DNA from: a bacterium
GTDB lineage: Bacteria; Desulfobacterota; Binatia; HRBIN30; CADEER01
Length of the DNA: 64,000 bases
Direction: 5' to 3'
NCBI GenBank assembly: GCA_019637795.1
Contig: JAHBUY010000005.1
Span: 186,001 to 250,000 of the forward strand
Positions 38,676 to 48,542 of this stretch are shown here, piece after piece; positions within the stretch are counted from its first letter, which is position 1, and the number at the start of each line of letters is the position of its first letter. The translations under genes were made by a program, and so were the position numbers. The notes under the pieces are model-generated. The model saw only the letters and a program-made list of their open reading frames with translations, ran no database searches and was not told the origin of the DNA.

Positions 38676-39695
38676 TCAGCCGCCCTTGGGCGGCGGCGCC
38701 GCCGCCGACAGCCCCACCGCGCTCTCCTGCGCCGCCTCCATCGCCGCCACCGCCGCTTCGCTCACGTTGACCGGCACCTTGGCGAGGGCGGCCGCGTAGA
38801 GCTTGGCGGCGCGGTCGGCGCGCGCCTGGCGGATGAGCTGCTGGCGGATCGCGTCGCGCATCTCGCCCAGCGGCCGGGTGGCGCCCGGCCGCTGCTCGAT
38901 GAGCCTGACGACGTAGAACCCGCTCGGCGTCTCGATCACCGGCGGCAGGTCCTCCTCGCCCTTCGGTCCGAAGATCGCCGCCAGCACCGCCGGCTCGAGG
39001 TGCGGATGGTCGCCGCCGTCGGTGATCCAGCCGACCTCGCCGCCGCGCTCGCGGGTCGTGGGATCGTCGGAGTATTCGTCGGCCAGGTCGCCGAAGTCGA
39101 CGCCCTGCGGCTGCGCCAGCGCCAGGGTGCGCGCCTGCTGCGCCCGTTGGCGCAGCGTCTCGCGCTGCTCGGCGGTGACGTCGGCCGGCGCCCGCACGGC
39201 GATCAGCGCCACCCGCGCCGAGCGCGGCACGGTGAACTCCGCCGGATGGGCGCGGTAGTAGGCGTCGATCTCGGCGTCGGTCACCGTCAGGCCGGCGAGC
39301 GGCTGGTCGATCGCGTCGTGCGCGTAGCGGTCGGCGAGCAGTTGGTCCATCGTCCGGCGCACGTCCGGCCGATCGGCGTAGCCCTCCTTGCGCGCATTGC
39401 TCGCCAGCACCTCGACGCGGATGATCTCGTCGAGCAGCGCCCGCCGCTGCGCCGGCGTCGCGAACGCCTCTTCGCCGCCGCGCAGGGCCACTTCGGCGCG
39501 CAGGCGCTCGACGCTGATCGGTTGCCCGTCCACCACCGCGAGCACCGTGCTCGGCCGGTGCGGCAGCACGAAGCGCATCGCCACCTGCGCCGCCACGATG
39601 ACCGCCGCGCCGGCGACGGCCGCGAGCGCCAGCATCACCCAGCGCGAACGGGTCGCGCCGCGAACCACGGAACGCACGACATCCACGACCGCCAT
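38676..39695 (-). CDS. PpiC/SurA-type periplasmic peptidyl-prolyl isomerase
   Basis: A 339-residue protein with one N-terminal membrane anchor (SRWVMLALAAVAGAAVIVAAQVAM), a SurA-N-like helical domain (VLAVVDGQPISVERLRAEVALRGG) and a parvulin domain at ~180-300 (FGDLADEYSDDPTTRERGGEVGWI ... GFYVVRLIEQRPG). It would help fold exported proteins. It stops 16 bp from the convergent NtrC gene. Start at 39695 with a GGGAGA site. Confidence 0.85.
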   Translation of the reverse strand: MAVVDVVRSVVRGATRSRWVMLALAAVAGAAVIVAAQVAMRFVLPHRPSTVLAVVDGQPISVERLRAEVALRGGEEAFATPAQRRALLDEIIRVEVLASNARKEGYADRPDVRRTMDQLLADRYAHDAIDQPLAGLTVTDAEIDAYYRAHPAEFTVPRSARVALIAVRAPADVTAEQRETLRQRAQQARTLALAQPQGVDFGDLADEYSDDPTTRERGGEVGWITDGGDHPHLEPAVLAAIFGPKGEEDLPPVIETPSGFYVVRLIEQRPGATRPLGEMRDAIRQQLIRQARADRAAKLYAAALAKVPVNVSEAAVAAMEAAQESAVGLSAAAPPPKGG

Positions 39696-39802
39696 GTCGG
39701 ATCTCCCACGCGCGCTCGGCCCATCCGGCCGAGCCTCGGGCAATACTCGGGAACGCCCCGGGGCGGGTCAAGCGGCGCGCCCCGGCGCGCGGGGCGGACT
39801 CG

Positions 39803-40981
39803 CTACTGTCCGAAGGCGTCCCAGCCGGTGATGTCCTTGCCGATGATCAGGCGATGCACGTCCTCGGTGCCCTCGTAGGTGTTCACCGTCTCGAGATTCA
39901 GCATGTGCCGTATGATCGGATACTCGTCGGTGATGCCGTTGGCGCCGAGGATGTCGCGCGCCAGTCGGGCGATGCGCAGCGACTGTGAGACGTTGTTCAT
40001 CTTCGCCAGGCTGACCTGCTCGGGGCGCATGCGGCCGGCGTCCTTGAGGCGTCCGAGGCGCAGGCAGAGGAGCTGCGCCTTGGTGATCTCGGTGATCATG
40101 TCGACCAGCTTCGCCTGCACCAACTGGTAGCCGGCGATCGGGCGGCTGAACATGATGCGCGCGCGCGCGTAGTCGCGCGCGCACTCGTAGCAGGCGATGG
40201 CGGCGCCGACGGCGCCCCAACTGATGCCGTAGCGCGCCTGCGTCAGGCAGGAGAGCGGGCCGCGCATCCCCTGCACGCCGGGCAGCATCGCCTCGGCGGG
40301 AACGACGCAGTCCTCGAGGTGGAGCTCGGAGGTGATCGAGGCGCGCAGGCTGAACTTGCCGTGCATGTCGCCGGCGGTGAAGCCGGCCGTCCCCTTCTCC
40401 ACTAGGAAGCCGCGGACGACGTCGCGGTCGCCGTCGGCGACCTTGGCCCACACCAGCGCGACGTCGGCGATCGAGCCGTTGGTGATCCACCGCTTGGTGC
40501 CGCTGATCCGGTAGCCGCCGTCCACCGGCACGGCGCGCGTCAGCATGCCGGAGGGGTTGGAGCCGAAGTCGGGCTCGGTGAGCCCGAAGCAGCCGATCGC
40601 CTCGCCGCGCGCCAGGCGCGGCAGCCAGTGCCGCTTCTGCGCCTCGGAGCCGAAGGCGTGGATCGGGTACATGACGAGGCCGGACTGCACGCTGACGAAC
40701 GAGCGCAGGCCGGAGTCGCCGGCCTCGAGCTCCTGATTGATGAGGCCGTAGGCGACGTTGTTCAGCCCGGCGCAGCCGTGCTCGGTCGGCAGATTGGCGC
40801 CGTAGAACCCCAGCTCGCCGACCCGCCGCGACAGCTCGACCGGAAACGTCCCGTCGCGGAAGTGCCGCGTCACCACCGGCAGATATTCGTTGCGCACGAA
40901 CTGCCGCGCCGTGTCGCGCGCCAACCGCTCCTCCGGCTCCAGCAGCTCCTCGATCTGGTAGTAGTCCGCGCCGTCGTACAT
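39803..40981 (-). CDS. gcdH: Glutaryl-CoA dehydrogenase-like acyl-CoA dehydrogenase
   Basis: A 392-residue FAD enzyme. IGCFGLTEPDFGSNPSGM and NTYEGTEDVHRLIIGKDITG (with the catalytic Glu) match glutaryl-CoA dehydrogenase more closely than other acyl-CoA dehydrogenases. The reaction is oxidative decarboxylation of glutaryl-CoA to crotonyl-CoA in lysine, tryptophan or aromatic breakdown. No other genes of that pathway are beside it. Confidence 0.85.
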   Translation of the reverse strand: MYDGADYYQIEELLEPEERLARDTARQFVRNEYLPVVTRHFRDGTFPVELSRRVGELGFYGANLPTEHGCAGLNNVAYGLINQELEAGDSGLRSFVSVQSGLVMYPIHAFGSEAQKRHWLPRLARGEAIGCFGLTEPDFGSNPSGMLTRAVPVDGGYRISGTKRWITNGSIADVALVWAKVADGDRDVVRGFLVEKGTAGFTAGDMHGKFSLRASITSELHLEDCVVPAEAMLPGVQGMRGPLSCLTQARYGISWGAVGAAIACYECARDYARARIMFSRPIAGYQLVQAKLVDMITEITKAQLLCLRLGRLKDAGRMRPEQVSLAKMNNVSQSLRIARLARDILGANGITDEYPIIRHMLNLETVNTYEGTEDVHRLIIGKDITGWDAFGQ

Positions 40982-41185
40982 GGCGGTGTCCTCGCACGGC
41001 CGGCGCCGACGCACAAACCCGCGCGCGCGCCGGGTCGGCCCCGTCGCTCGCCACGCCGCACGGCATCGACCGCGCCTCCGCGAAGAGATCCGTGCCCGGG
41101 TCGCGGCCGACCCAGCGAACGCGTCGCCTCTTGCGCAGGCTCCCCCGGCTCTGCTCAATCGCCGGGACGGGAGGAGAGGAGAGGA

Positions 41186-41743
41186 ATGCGACCACTGCTC
41201 GCGGCGATCGCCGCGTCGTCGATGCTCGCCGGCTGCGCGCACACCTTCGGCAAGCCACCACAGACGGTGAGCGCGCCGCCGGAAGGCCGCGGGCGGCCGA
41301 AGATCATCCTCAGCAGCGCCACCGCCGGCCCCGGGGCGACGGTGACCATCACCGCCACCCTGCAGACCGGCGGGGCGCGGATCGCCGGCACGCAGAACGA
41401 CATCAGCTTCGACCCGCACGCCATCGCCGTCGTCCGCAAGGCCAACGGCAGGCCCGATTGCCGCGCCAACGCCGCGCTCGGCAAGGAGGGCACCGCCTTC
41501 ACCTTCGTGCCGCAGCTCTGCGCCCCGGGGGCCTGCGACAGCATGCGGGCGCTGGTGCTGTCGCTCTCCAACATCGACACCATCCCCGACGGCAGCGTGC
41601 TCTACACCTGCACCGTCGAGGTGAGCCTCGACGCGACCTCGGGCGCCAAGCCGCTGCGCCTGTCGCGGGTCGGCTTCAGCGATCCCGGCGGCAAGGTGAT
41701 CAGCGGCGTCGGCGTCGACGGCAGCGTCACGGTGGGGAGGTAG
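41186..41743 (+). CDS. Lipoprotein with a cohesin-like domain
   Basis: A 185-residue lipoprotein: signal ending in lipobox LAGC (Cys17). The mature domain reads like a cohesin/CBM-type beta sandwich: GPGATVTITATLQTGGARIAGTQNDISFDP, an internal Cys pair region (CRANAALGK, CAPGACDSM), SVLYTCTVEV and the closing VDGSVTVGR strand. Cohesins bind dockerins, and dockerin-like modules are abundant in this window, but binding is only a hypothesis. It ends 2 nt before the LLM oxidoreductase start. Strong GGAGAGGAGAGGA site. Confidence 0.7.
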   Translation: MRPLLAAIAASSMLAGCAHTFGKPPQTVSAPPEGRGRPKIILSSATAGPGATVTITATLQTGGARIAGTQNDISFDPHAIAVVRKANGRPDCRANAALGKEGTAFTFVPQLCAPGACDSMRALVLSLSNIDTIPDGSVLYTCTVEVSLDATSGAKPLRLSRVGFSDPGGKVISGVGVDGSVTVGR

Positions 41744-41745
41744 CC

Positions 41746-42837
41746 ATGGAATTCGCCCTCTTCTACGAGATCCCCGTCGCCCGCCCGTGGACGCGGCGCA
41801 GCGAGCGCGACGCCTACCACCAGGTCCTCGAGCAGGCGGTGCTCGGCGAGCAGGCCGGCTTCCACAGCCTGTGGACCGTCGAGCACCACTTCCTCGAGGA
41901 GTTCTCGCACTGTTCCAATCCGGAGGTGCTGTACGGCGCCATCGCCGCCCGCACCTCGCGGCTGCGGCTCGGCTACGGCGTGCGGCTGATGCCCTTTCCC
42001 TACAACCACCCGGTGCGCTCCGCCGAATCGGCGGCGGTGCTCGATCTCCTCTCCGACGGCCGGGTCGAATTCGGCACCGGCCGCTCGTCGACCCGCGCCG
42101 AGCTCGAGGGCTTCGGCATCGATCCGCACCGCACGCGCGAGCTCTGGGAGGAGGCGCTCGACGTCGTCGTCGCCGCCTGGACGAACGACGTCCTGGAGTG
42201 GAACGGCAAGCAGTTCCACATCCCGCCGCGCCGCGTCCTGCCGAAGCCGATCCAGGATCCGCACCCGCCGCTGTGGGGCGCCACGTCGAGCCCCGACAGC
42301 CACCGCATCATGGGCGAGAAGGGCATGGGACTGCTCTCCTTCACCATCGGCACGCCGCCGGAGGAGCTGAAGGAGCGCATCGACCTCTACCGCGACGGCC
42401 TGACGCGGGCCACGCCGGTCGGCAAGTTCGTCAACGGACGCGCCGGCACCTTCACCATGGTCAACGTCGCCGCAAGCCGCGAGCAGGCGCGCGCCAACGC
42501 CGCCGAGTCGTTCGAGTGGTACGCCAGACGCGGCACCGAGGCGGTGGCGTCGGTGTCCAAGTGGATGCGCGAGCTCGGCCAGGCGTCCGGCACCTACGCC
42601 TACGGCGACGCGCTCGCCGATCTCGACACCAGCTTCCTCACCTACGACTTCCTGGAATCCAGCGGCGCCTGCATCGTCGGCACGCCCGCCGACTGCATCG
42701 AGACCGCCAAGCGCTACGAGGCCGCCGGCTGCGATCTGCTCCTCTGCCTGATGAATCCCTACAAGGTGCCGCACCGCGCCGTCATGGAGTCCATCGAGCT
42801 GATGGGACAGCACGTCATCCCGGCGCTGAAGAAGTGA
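41746..42837 (+). CDS. LLM-class flavin-dependent oxidoreductase
   Basis: A 363-residue (beta/alpha)8 luciferase-like monooxygenase. Motifs: AGFHSLWTVEHHFLEEFSHCSNPEV, LGYGVRLMPFPYNHPVRSAESAAVLDLLSDGRVEFGTGR and PPLWGATSSPDS. It uses reduced FMN (or F420) to oxidise an organic substrate. GGGGAGG ribosome site. It is likely co-transcribed with the upstream lipoprotein, an odd pairing. Confidence 0.88.
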   Translation: MEFALFYEIPVARPWTRRSERDAYHQVLEQAVLGEQAGFHSLWTVEHHFLEEFSHCSNPEVLYGAIAARTSRLRLGYGVRLMPFPYNHPVRSAESAAVLDLLSDGRVEFGTGRSSTRAELEGFGIDPHRTRELWEEALDVVVAAWTNDVLEWNGKQFHIPPRRVLPKPIQDPHPPLWGATSSPDSHRIMGEKGMGLLSFTIGTPPEELKERIDLYRDGLTRATPVGKFVNGRAGTFTMVNVAASREQARANAAESFEWYARRGTEAVASVSKWMRELGQASGTYAYGDALADLDTSFLTYDFLESSGACIVGTPADCIETAKRYEAAGCDLLLCLMNPYKVPHRAVMESIELMGQHVIPALKK

Positions 42838-42849
42838 CCGCGGGCGCGT

Positions 42850-44211
42850 TCACCCTCGCAGGTGCCACGCCTTCGGCTGGGCGAAGGCGCGGATGCCGTG
42901 CGTGGAGAGGGTCAGCCCGGTGCCGGAGTGGCGGCGGCCCGACCACGGCAGGCGCGGGGTGACGCGGTCGCAACAGTTCCAGTACACGCTGCCCGTGGGC
43001 ATCGCGGCGAGGATGCGCTCGGCGCGCGCCCGCGCCCGGGTGTAGACCCCGGCGGTGAGCCCGTACTCGGTGTCGCGCATCAGCGCCACCGCCTCGGCGT
43101 CGTCGCCCACCACCTGGATGCCGATCACCGGGCCGAAGGACTCCTCGCGCATCACCGTCATCGCGTGATCCACGTCGGTCAGCACGGTCGGCGCGAAGTA
43201 GTTGCCCGGCCCTTCCAGCGGCGCGCCGCCGGTGCGCACGGTGGCGCCCCTGGCGCGGGCGTCCGCGACCTGCGCCGCGAGCACCGCGAGCTGCGGCCGA
43301 CGGGCGAGCGGGCCGATGTAGGTGCGGGGGTCGAGCGGATCGCCGACGGCGAAGCCGCGCACCGTCTCGACGAACGCGTCGATGAATGCCGGCGCGATGG
43401 CGCGCTGCACGTACACCCGCTCGACGGCGCAGCAGCTCTGGCCGGCGTTGTAGAAGGCGCCGTCGGCCACCGCCGCCGCGGTCTCGGCCACCGGCACGTC
43501 GTCGCAGACGTAGATCGGATCCTTGCCCCCGAGCTCGAGCTGGACGCGCAGCAGGCGCGGCGCCGCGGCGCGCGCGATGCGCACGCCGGTGGCGTACGAG
43601 CCGGTGAAGTAGACCGCGTCGATGTCGGCCTCGACCAGCGCCGCCCCCGCCTCGCCGCCGCCCACCACCGGCTGGACGACGTCCGCCGGCACGCCGGCGT
43701 CGCGCAGGCGCTCGACCATCGCCAGCCCGGTCCGGGTCGCCAGCTCCGACGGCTTGTAGAGCACGGCGTTGCCCGCCAGCAGCGCCGGCGGCAGCACGTT
43801 GGCGGCGACGAAGTAGGGATAGTTCCAGGCCGAGACGTGGGCGACGACGCCGAGCGGCTCCCAGGTGATGCGCTCGCTGCCGCCGCCGTCGGCGAACACC
43901 TCCTCGGCGGCCAGCGCCGCCTCGCCGTGCTCGAGGACGAACTCCAGCCGCTGCGTGTTGCCGATCTCCGCCCGCGCCTGGGTGATCGGCTTGCCGACTT
44001 CCTCGCTGAGCAGCCGGGCGAGCGGCTCGACGTCGGCGTGGAGCCGGTCGCGGAAGCGGCGCAGCGCGGCGATGCGTTCGCGCACCGGCGCCGCCGCCCA
44101 GGCCGGCTGCGCGGCGCGGGCGCGCGCCGCCTTGTCGGCGATGATCGCCGGCGTGTCGGCGTCGAGGGTCGCCAGGACCGTGCCGGTGGCGGGATTGATC
44201 AGGGTCAGCAC
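42850..44211 (-). CDS. NAD(P)-dependent aldehyde dehydrogenase
   Basis: A 453-residue aldehyde dehydrogenase. Motifs: VSAWNYPYFVAANVLPPALLAGNAVLYKPSE, FTGSYATGVRIA, the active-site Glu in VQLELGGKDP and Cys in NAGQSCCAVERVYV, and EESFGPVIG. The substrate is unknown; the sequence resembles succinate-semialdehyde-type enzymes. It is 12 bp from the convergent LLM gene. Confidence 0.92.
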   Translation of the reverse strand: MLTLINPATGTVLATLDADTPAIIADKAARARAAQPAWAAAPVRERIAALRRFRDRLHADVEPLARLLSEEVGKPITQARAEIGNTQRLEFVLEHGEAALAAEEVFADGGGSERITWEPLGVVAHVSAWNYPYFVAANVLPPALLAGNAVLYKPSELATRTGLAMVERLRDAGVPADVVQPVVGGGEAGAALVEADIDAVYFTGSYATGVRIARAAAPRLLRVQLELGGKDPIYVCDDVPVAETAAAVADGAFYNAGQSCCAVERVYVQRAIAPAFIDAFVETVRGFAVGDPLDPRTYIGPLARRPQLAVLAAQVADARARGATVRTGGAPLEGPGNYFAPTVLTDVDHAMTVMREESFGPVIGIQVVGDDAEAVALMRDTEYGLTAGVYTRARARAERILAAMPTGSVYWNCCDRVTPRLPWSGRRHSGTGLTLSTHGIRAFAQPKAWHLRG

Positions 44212-44278
44212 GCCCGCTCCCTATCGCCGCGCCGGCGGCGGGGCAACGCCGCCGGCGGATGCGTCGCGCGCCGGCGCC

Positions 44279-45694
44279 TCACCAGCGTTCCGGCCAGTGC
44301 GGATGCCAGGGGCGCTCGCGCTCGAAGGCGCGCGCCGCCTGCAGCACCAGGTCGTCGCGCTGGCGCGCGGCGACGATCTGCATCCCCATCGGCAGGCCGC
44401 GGCGCGACAGGCCGACGCGCACCGTCGCCGCCGGATGCCACGAGAGGTTGAAGGGAATGGTGAACGAGCCGACGTTCGACCACGGCTGCGGCCGCCCCTC
44501 GGTCTCCTGCGGATACGGCCCCGGCGCCGGGTAGGGGTCGAACGGCACGGTCGGGGTCAGCAGCAGGTCGTAGCGGTCGAAGAGCGCGGCGCACCAGCGG
44601 ACGATCGCCGCCCGCAGCGCCGCGAGCTCGCCGAAGTGGCTGGCGTTCATCTCCCGCCGCGCCAGCGCGATGCCGCTCATCAGGCCGCGCCCGATGAGGT
44701 GCTCGCGGCCGGCGAGATGCGCATCGAGCTGCGAAGCGAGGAGAAAGGCGCCGAGCAGTCCCCAGGCCCGACCCGCCTCCGGCGGGCCGCCCGCGATGCG
44801 CTCGACCGAATGGCCGAGGGCGCGGAAGACGCCGGCGGCCTCCTCGACCGCGGCGGCGACGTCGGACTGCACCACGGCGTAGCCGAGATCCGGCGAGTAG
44901 GCGATGCGCAGACCGCGCGGCGCCTCGCCGCGCACCCGCTCGAGATACGAGAAGCCGGGGTGCGGCAGGCTGGTGGGATCGAGCTCGCTGACGCCGACCA
45001 CCTGGTCGAGCACCAGCGCCGCGTCCTCGACCGTCCGCGTCAGCGGTCCGTACACCGCCGTCGCGCCGTAGTCCCAGTGGTGCAGTTGCTCGCGCGGCAC
45101 GCGGCCGAAGGAGGTCTTCAGCCCGAAGCAGCCGGTGAAGCTGGCGGGGATGCGGATCGAGCCGCCGCCGTCGCCGGCGGTGGCGAGCGGCAGCACGCCG
45201 GCCGCGATCGCCGCCGACGAGCCGCCGCTCGAACCGCCCGGCGTCAGCTCGAGATTCCACGGCGACCGCGTCACCCCGTGCAGGCGGTTGCGGGTGAACG
45301 CCGGGGCGCCGAACTCCGGCGCGTTGGTCTTGCCGACGACGATCGCGCCCGCCGCCTTCAGCCGCTGGACCTGCACCGAGTCGTGGTCGGCGACGCGGTC
45401 GGCGAACAGCGGCGAGCACTCGCTCCACGCCATCCCCGCCACCGGCTCGAGCTCCTTGACGCCGAGCGGGATGCCCTCCAGCGGGCGCGCCGTCCCGTCG
45501 GCGAAGCGCCGCTCGGCGGCGCGCGCCTCGGCGAAGCAGGTCTCCGGATCGCGGCGCAGGACCACGGCGTTCAGGTCCGCGTGCGTCTCGTCGATGCGGG
45601 CCTGCACCGCCTGCATCACCTCCACCGGCGACGCCGTCCGCCGGCGCAGGCGCTCGCAGAGCTCGGTCAACGACAGCGAGAGCAACTCGTGCAT
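44279..45694 (-). CDS. Amidase-signature family amidohydrolase
   Basis: A 471-residue amidase with the Ser-cisSer-Lys triad: Lys in IPLGVKEL, the cis-Ser/nucleophile region in TPGGSSGGSSAAIAAG, and GDGGGSIRIPASFTGCFGLK. It hydrolyses amides to acids and ammonia. Start at 45694 with an AAGGAGAT site. The preceding aldehyde dehydrogenase on the same strand lies 67 bp downstream and may be co-transcribed. Confidence 0.9.
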   Translation of the reverse strand: MHELLSLSLTELCERLRRRTASPVEVMQAVQARIDETHADLNAVVLRRDPETCFAEARAAERRFADGTARPLEGIPLGVKELEPVAGMAWSECSPLFADRVADHDSVQVQRLKAAGAIVVGKTNAPEFGAPAFTRNRLHGVTRSPWNLELTPGGSSGGSSAAIAAGVLPLATAGDGGGSIRIPASFTGCFGLKTSFGRVPREQLHHWDYGATAVYGPLTRTVEDAALVLDQVVGVSELDPTSLPHPGFSYLERVRGEAPRGLRIAYSPDLGYAVVQSDVAAAVEEAAGVFRALGHSVERIAGGPPEAGRAWGLLGAFLLASQLDAHLAGREHLIGRGLMSGIALARREMNASHFGELAALRAAIVRWCAALFDRYDLLLTPTVPFDPYPAPGPYPQETEGRPQPWSNVGSFTIPFNLSWHPAATVRVGLSRRGLPMGMQIVAARQRDDLVLQAARAFERERPWHPHWPERW

Positions 45695-45761
45695 GGCGAT
45701 CTCCTTTCCCCTTCCCGTTCCTCTGGGCTGTGCGCGACGAAAATGCCAGGCTGGCGGGTCG

Positions 45762-47252
45762 ATGGCCCGTCTCGTGCTGTTGTCGCTGCTGCTCGCCGCC
45801 CCCGCCGGCGCGATCCCCGCCACGCCGCTGCTGACCGTCTATCAGTTCAACGGTCCGGAAGGCGTCCCCTACTATCCGCTGGACGCGTTCCCCACCCGGC
45901 CGGCCGGCACGCTGGCCCAGGGCACCAGCGTCGTCCCCTGCCTGGTCCTGCGCGACGGCGCGCCGCTCACCGATCGCGACGGCACGCCCTACGTCGGCTT
46001 CGAGGTGGTGGTCGACGCCCGCGCCGCGACTCCCGCCGACAGCGCTCGTTTCAAGGAGGTCGCGGCGCGGCGCCAGGCGCTGACGGTCGACAACCACCAC
46101 TGCCCGCCGGGAACCCGCTACGTCGTCAGCGCCGCGTCGCTGTACGCGATGAACAAGCCGCCGAGCTTCGACCCGCCGCGGCCGCCGGGCGCGACCGCCG
46201 CCGCCGCGCGCGGCCAGCGCGACGAGATCGTGCGCGCCTTTCACGTCTCGCCGCAGTGCGCATCGGCCAACCTGGGGCTGATGGATCGGCGGCAGGCGCT
46301 GCAGCGGGCCTGGGACGCCTTCGCCGCCGCCAACGCCGGGCGCTGGCCGCGCGACGCGCTGCGCCAGGCACGGCAGCTCGACTACGTCATGCGCACCGCC
46401 CTCTACGAGGGGCACCTCGGCCGCGGCTGCACCGCCTACGGCGCCTGCGAGCGCAACCTGATCGCGCTGTCGATCCGCAACCGCGGCCTCGAGCGCTGCC
46501 TGCGCGGCCAGGGCTGCCGCGGCGACGGCGACTTCGAGGGCGTCGCCACCGCGGTGGCGCAGTACAACATCTGGGACGAGGTGCTGACCCAGACCACCGG
46601 CCTGACCTCGTGCTTCCTCCGCCCCGACCTCGCCGGCGTGCCGGCCTACGGGCGGCTGCAGGCGATGTACGCGCAGAACGTCGGCGACGTCGAGGACATC
46701 CTGTTCGGCGGCGCCCGCGGCCTGGAGAGCGCCTTCCCCGGCGAGCCGGTGGCGCGACTGACGCAACTGCGGCACTACTACCACCCACCGGCGATGGGGA
46801 AGTGTTTCCCCGACGAGCCGCGGCTCGAGTACGTCTCCGCCGCCGTGGCGCGCCGCGGCGACGACTGGGCGCTGATCGTCAACAGCCGCGTCCGCGTCGA
46901 CGAGCCGCAGGGCGCCGGCTATCGCTTCCGCATCGCCGACGTCGAGGACGGCGGCGATCGCGACGTCGTGCAGCTCGCCGACCGCTATCCCGGCTTCGTC
47001 ATCGACGGGCGCAAGATCGCGCTCAAGCGACCCACCGGCTGCACCCCGTACGGCACGCCGCCCGGCTGCCGCTTCGCCAGCGTCGGCCGCCAGCGCAAGA
47101 CGCCGCGCTGGCTGGCCGGCGGCGATCCGATCCGCATCACCTGCCGGGTGCGCGCCGGCGACGAGTCGTGCGGCGCGCCGCCCCGCCCCGCGACCGTCGC
47201 CGTCGGCGGCGTCTGCGACACCGCCATGCAGCCGATCGCCGGCGTGCGCTGA
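45762..47252 (+). CDS. Secreted Cys-containing protein of unknown function
   Basis: A 496-residue protein with signal peptide MARLVLLSLLLAAPAGA. About twelve Cys are spread through the mature part (CPPGTRY, GRGCTAYGACERN, CLRGQGCRGDGD, CTPYGTPPGCRF). The middle is helical (ALQRAWDAFAAANAGRWPRDAL); the end looks like beta strands. No family recognised. It ends 16 bp from the convergent rRNA methyltransferase. Confidence 0.7.
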   Translation: MARLVLLSLLLAAPAGAIPATPLLTVYQFNGPEGVPYYPLDAFPTRPAGTLAQGTSVVPCLVLRDGAPLTDRDGTPYVGFEVVVDARAATPADSARFKEVAARRQALTVDNHHCPPGTRYVVSAASLYAMNKPPSFDPPRPPGATAAAARGQRDEIVRAFHVSPQCASANLGLMDRRQALQRAWDAFAAANAGRWPRDALRQARQLDYVMRTALYEGHLGRGCTAYGACERNLIALSIRNRGLERCLRGQGCRGDGDFEGVATAVAQYNIWDEVLTQTTGLTSCFLRPDLAGVPAYGRLQAMYAQNVGDVEDILFGGARGLESAFPGEPVARLTQLRHYYHPPAMGKCFPDEPRLEYVSAAVARRGDDWALIVNSRVRVDEPQGAGYRFRIADVEDGGDRDVVQLADRYPGFVIDGRKIALKRPTGCTPYGTPPGCRFASVGRQRKTPRWLAGGDPIRITCRVRAGDESCGAPPRPATVAVGGVCDTAMQPIAGVR

Positions 47253-47268
47253 GGGGCCGCCGGGGCGG

Positions 47269-48456
47269 TCAGCGGCGCCAGTGCGGGCCCGCGGCGTCCT
47301 GCACCGGTGCGGACGAGATCGGCAGCTCGAGCAGGCGGCACTCGATGGCGCCGTTCCACAGCGGCAGGCGGCGCGCCGGCCGCAGGCCGATGCGCTTGGC
47401 GAGCGCGCTGCTGCCGGTGAGCACGTAGGCGCTCCAGCCGAGGAAGCGGCGGCGCATGACGTCGCCGAGCTCGGCGTAGAGTGCGCCGAGCTGCGCCTCC
47501 TCGCCCAGCCGCACGCCGTACGGCGGGTTGGTGATCAGCAGGCCGGCGGCGGCGCCGGGCGGCGGGGCGCAGTCGGCGAGGCGGCGGCGTTCGACCCGGA
47601 TGCGATCGGCCAGCCCGGCGCGCGCCGCGTTGTCGGCGGCGGCGCGCACGGCCCGCGGGTCGGCGTCGTAGCCGAGGATCTGCGGCCGCCGCCGCGCGCC
47701 GGCGCGCGCCCGCTGCTCGGCCTCGCGGCGCAGGCGCGTCCACAGCGCGGCGTCGTGCCCCGCCCAGCCGGCGCCGCCGAAGTGGGCGCGCCGCAGCCCC
47801 GGCGCGACGTCGCCGGCGATCTGCGCCGCCTCGGCGAGGAAGGTCCCCGTGCCGCACATCGGGTCGACCAACGGCTGCCGCTCGGCGGCGCGCCGCGGCC
47901 AGTCGGCGAGCAGCAGGGCCGCCGCCGCGAGCGTCTCCTTCAGCGGCGCGGCCGCGCCCTTCACCCGGTAGCCGCGCCGGTGCTGACTCGCGCCGGAGAG
48001 GTCGATGCTGACCGTCGCCAGGTCGCGGTGCAGATGGACGTTGATGCGCACGTCCGGCCGCTCGACGTCGACGTCCGGCCGCGCGCCGCGGCGCGCCCGG
48101 AGCTGGTCCACCACCGCGTCCTTGGTCTTCAGCGCCGCGTAGTGCGAGTGGGCGATCGCCGACTGCGCCGTGCTGCAGTCGACCGCCAGCGTCCGCCGCG
48201 GCGCCAGGTGCGCCGTCCAGTCGATGCCCTGCACGCCGGCATAGAGCGCCTCCGGCGTCGCCGCCTCGAAGCGCGCCAGCGGCAGCAGGATGCGACTGCC
48301 GACGCGCGACCAGAGGCACGCCCGGTAGGCGGATTCGAGCCCGCCCGCGAAGGCCACTCCGGCCCGTGTCGGCTCGATCGCGCTGGCGCCGCACGCGCGC
48401 AGCTCGTCGGCGAGCAACGGCTCGAGGGCGCGAGCGCAGGTGGCGAAGAAGCGCAT
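47269..48456 (-). CDS. rlmL: RlmL-type 23S rRNA guanine-N2 methyltransferase
   Basis: A 395-residue THUMP-domain methyltransferase. FFATCARALEPLLADELRACGA is the typical N-terminus, a THUMP domain follows, then the MTase domain with DPMCGTGTFLAEAA, GYDADPRAVRAA and the catalytic ITNPPYG. It corresponds to the N-terminal half of E. coli RlmKL and methylates G2445 of 23S rRNA; the RlmK half is not fused. ATG 48471 is an alternative start. Confidence 0.88.
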   Translation of the reverse strand: MRFFATCARALEPLLADELRACGASAIEPTRAGVAFAGGLESAYRACLWSRVGSRILLPLARFEAATPEALYAGVQGIDWTAHLAPRRTLAVDCSTAQSAIAHSHYAALKTKDAVVDQLRARRGARPDVDVERPDVRINVHLHRDLATVSIDLSGASQHRRGYRVKGAAAPLKETLAAAALLLADWPRRAAERQPLVDPMCGTGTFLAEAAQIAGDVAPGLRRAHFGGAGWAGHDAALWTRLRREAEQRARAGARRRPQILGYDADPRAVRAAADNAARAGLADRIRVERRRLADCAPPPGAAAGLLITNPPYGVRLGEEAQLGALYAELGDVMRRRFLGWSAYVLTGSSALAKRIGLRPARRLPLWNGAIECRLLELPISSAPVQDAAGPHWRR

Positions 48457-48542
48457 CCGGGAGGCACGCACGGCAACCGGCAGGCGATCAGCCGGCGGGA
48501 AGCGGGAGGATGGGGTCTGAACGTCTCATCGTGGCCGAGTCC

